Shown here: piece by piece, positions 5,314-5,394 of the stretch | How the letters are laid out: the number at the start of each line of letters is the position of its first letter | Numbering within the stretch: position 1 is the stretch's first letter | Source of the DNA: an uncultured Pirellulaceae bacterium | Lineage (GTDB): Bacteria; Planctomycetota; Planctomycetia; Pirellulales; Pirellulaceae | Assembly (NCBI GenBank): GCA_934255105.1 | Contig: CAKQNH010000401.1 | Location: 1 to 5,394 of the forward strand | Direction: 5' to 3' | Length of the DNA stretch: 5,394 bases | Made by a program: the position numbers and the translations under genes | Notes under the pieces: generated by a model | Database searches by the model: none | What the model was told of the DNA's origin: nothing | What the model saw: the letters and a program-made list of their open reading frames with translations, nothing else

Positions 5314-5394
5314 TTCTTGGTTCTTGGTTCTTGGTTCTTGGTTCTTGGTTCTTGGTTCTTGGTTCTTGGTTCTTGGTTCTTGGTTCTTGGTTCT
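5313..5394 (+). repeat. Heptanucleotide microsatellite (TTCTTGG)n, running off the window
   Basis: From 5314 to the window end there are 11 exact copies of TTCTTGG and a further TTCT, with no interruption. The last G of the methyltransferase stop codon at 5313 fits the repeat phase. The unit has no stop codon in any of the six frames: forward it would encode repeating F-L-V-L-G-S-W and in reverse P-R-T-K-N-Q-E. The full length cannot be seen. Confidence 0.97.

Noticed and set aside
1..5394. tRNA, rRNA, prophage, insertion sequence or defence gene
   Set aside because: No cloverleaf, rRNA core, transposase, integrase or known defence domain could be recognised on either strand.

Overview
The window looks like a piece of a planctomycete chromosome, most likely of the Pirellulaceae (Rhodopirellula-like). 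The grounds are moderate GC content, an S16 with a long Ala/Pro tail, a duplicated degenerate parvulin protein with a signal peptide, and intergenic hairpin repeats of a kind I associate from memory with that group. This placement is inferred from style, not from a database comparison.

Layout. (1) Bases 1-247 hold the 3' end of ffh (signal recognition particle protein). After a 187-base leader comes rpsP (ribosomal protein S16), which starts at a GTG at 435 behind a clear Shine-Dalgarno. (2) A 251-base convergent gap (843-1093) holds a stem-loop just after rpsP, a short direct repeat, a large paired inverted repeat and a second stem-loop near the end of the opposing gene. (3) On the minus strand are an AlaC-like class I aminotransferase (2383 to 1094) and, upstream of it, an exported protein made of two tandem SurA/parvulin-like units (4333 to 2483). 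The 99-base gap between them suggests one transcription unit. (4) A 389-base divergent gap (4334-4722) holds a possible promoter and two palindromes for the parvulin gene, plus four tandem 29-base hairpin repeats. (5) On the plus strand is a small class I SAM-dependent methyltransferase (4723-5313). Its stop codon leads directly into a heptanucleotide microsatellite that runs off the window end.

The coding genes are mostly housekeeping: protein targeting, translation, envelope protein folding, alanine metabolism and one methyltransferase of unknown substrate. I see no defence island, biosynthetic cluster, phage or insertion sequence. The most interesting content lies between genes. Two hairpin families with different stems both carry GTAG at the 5' foot of the hairpin. 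That is the layout of REP elements mobilised by REP-associated tyrosine transposases (RAYTs). In one family two inverted copies differ at exactly the two positions that pair with each other within each copy, a compensatory change suggesting that the small stem-loop itself is maintained. No transposase lies in the window, so a REP/RAYT-like system is an inference to be tested on the genome.
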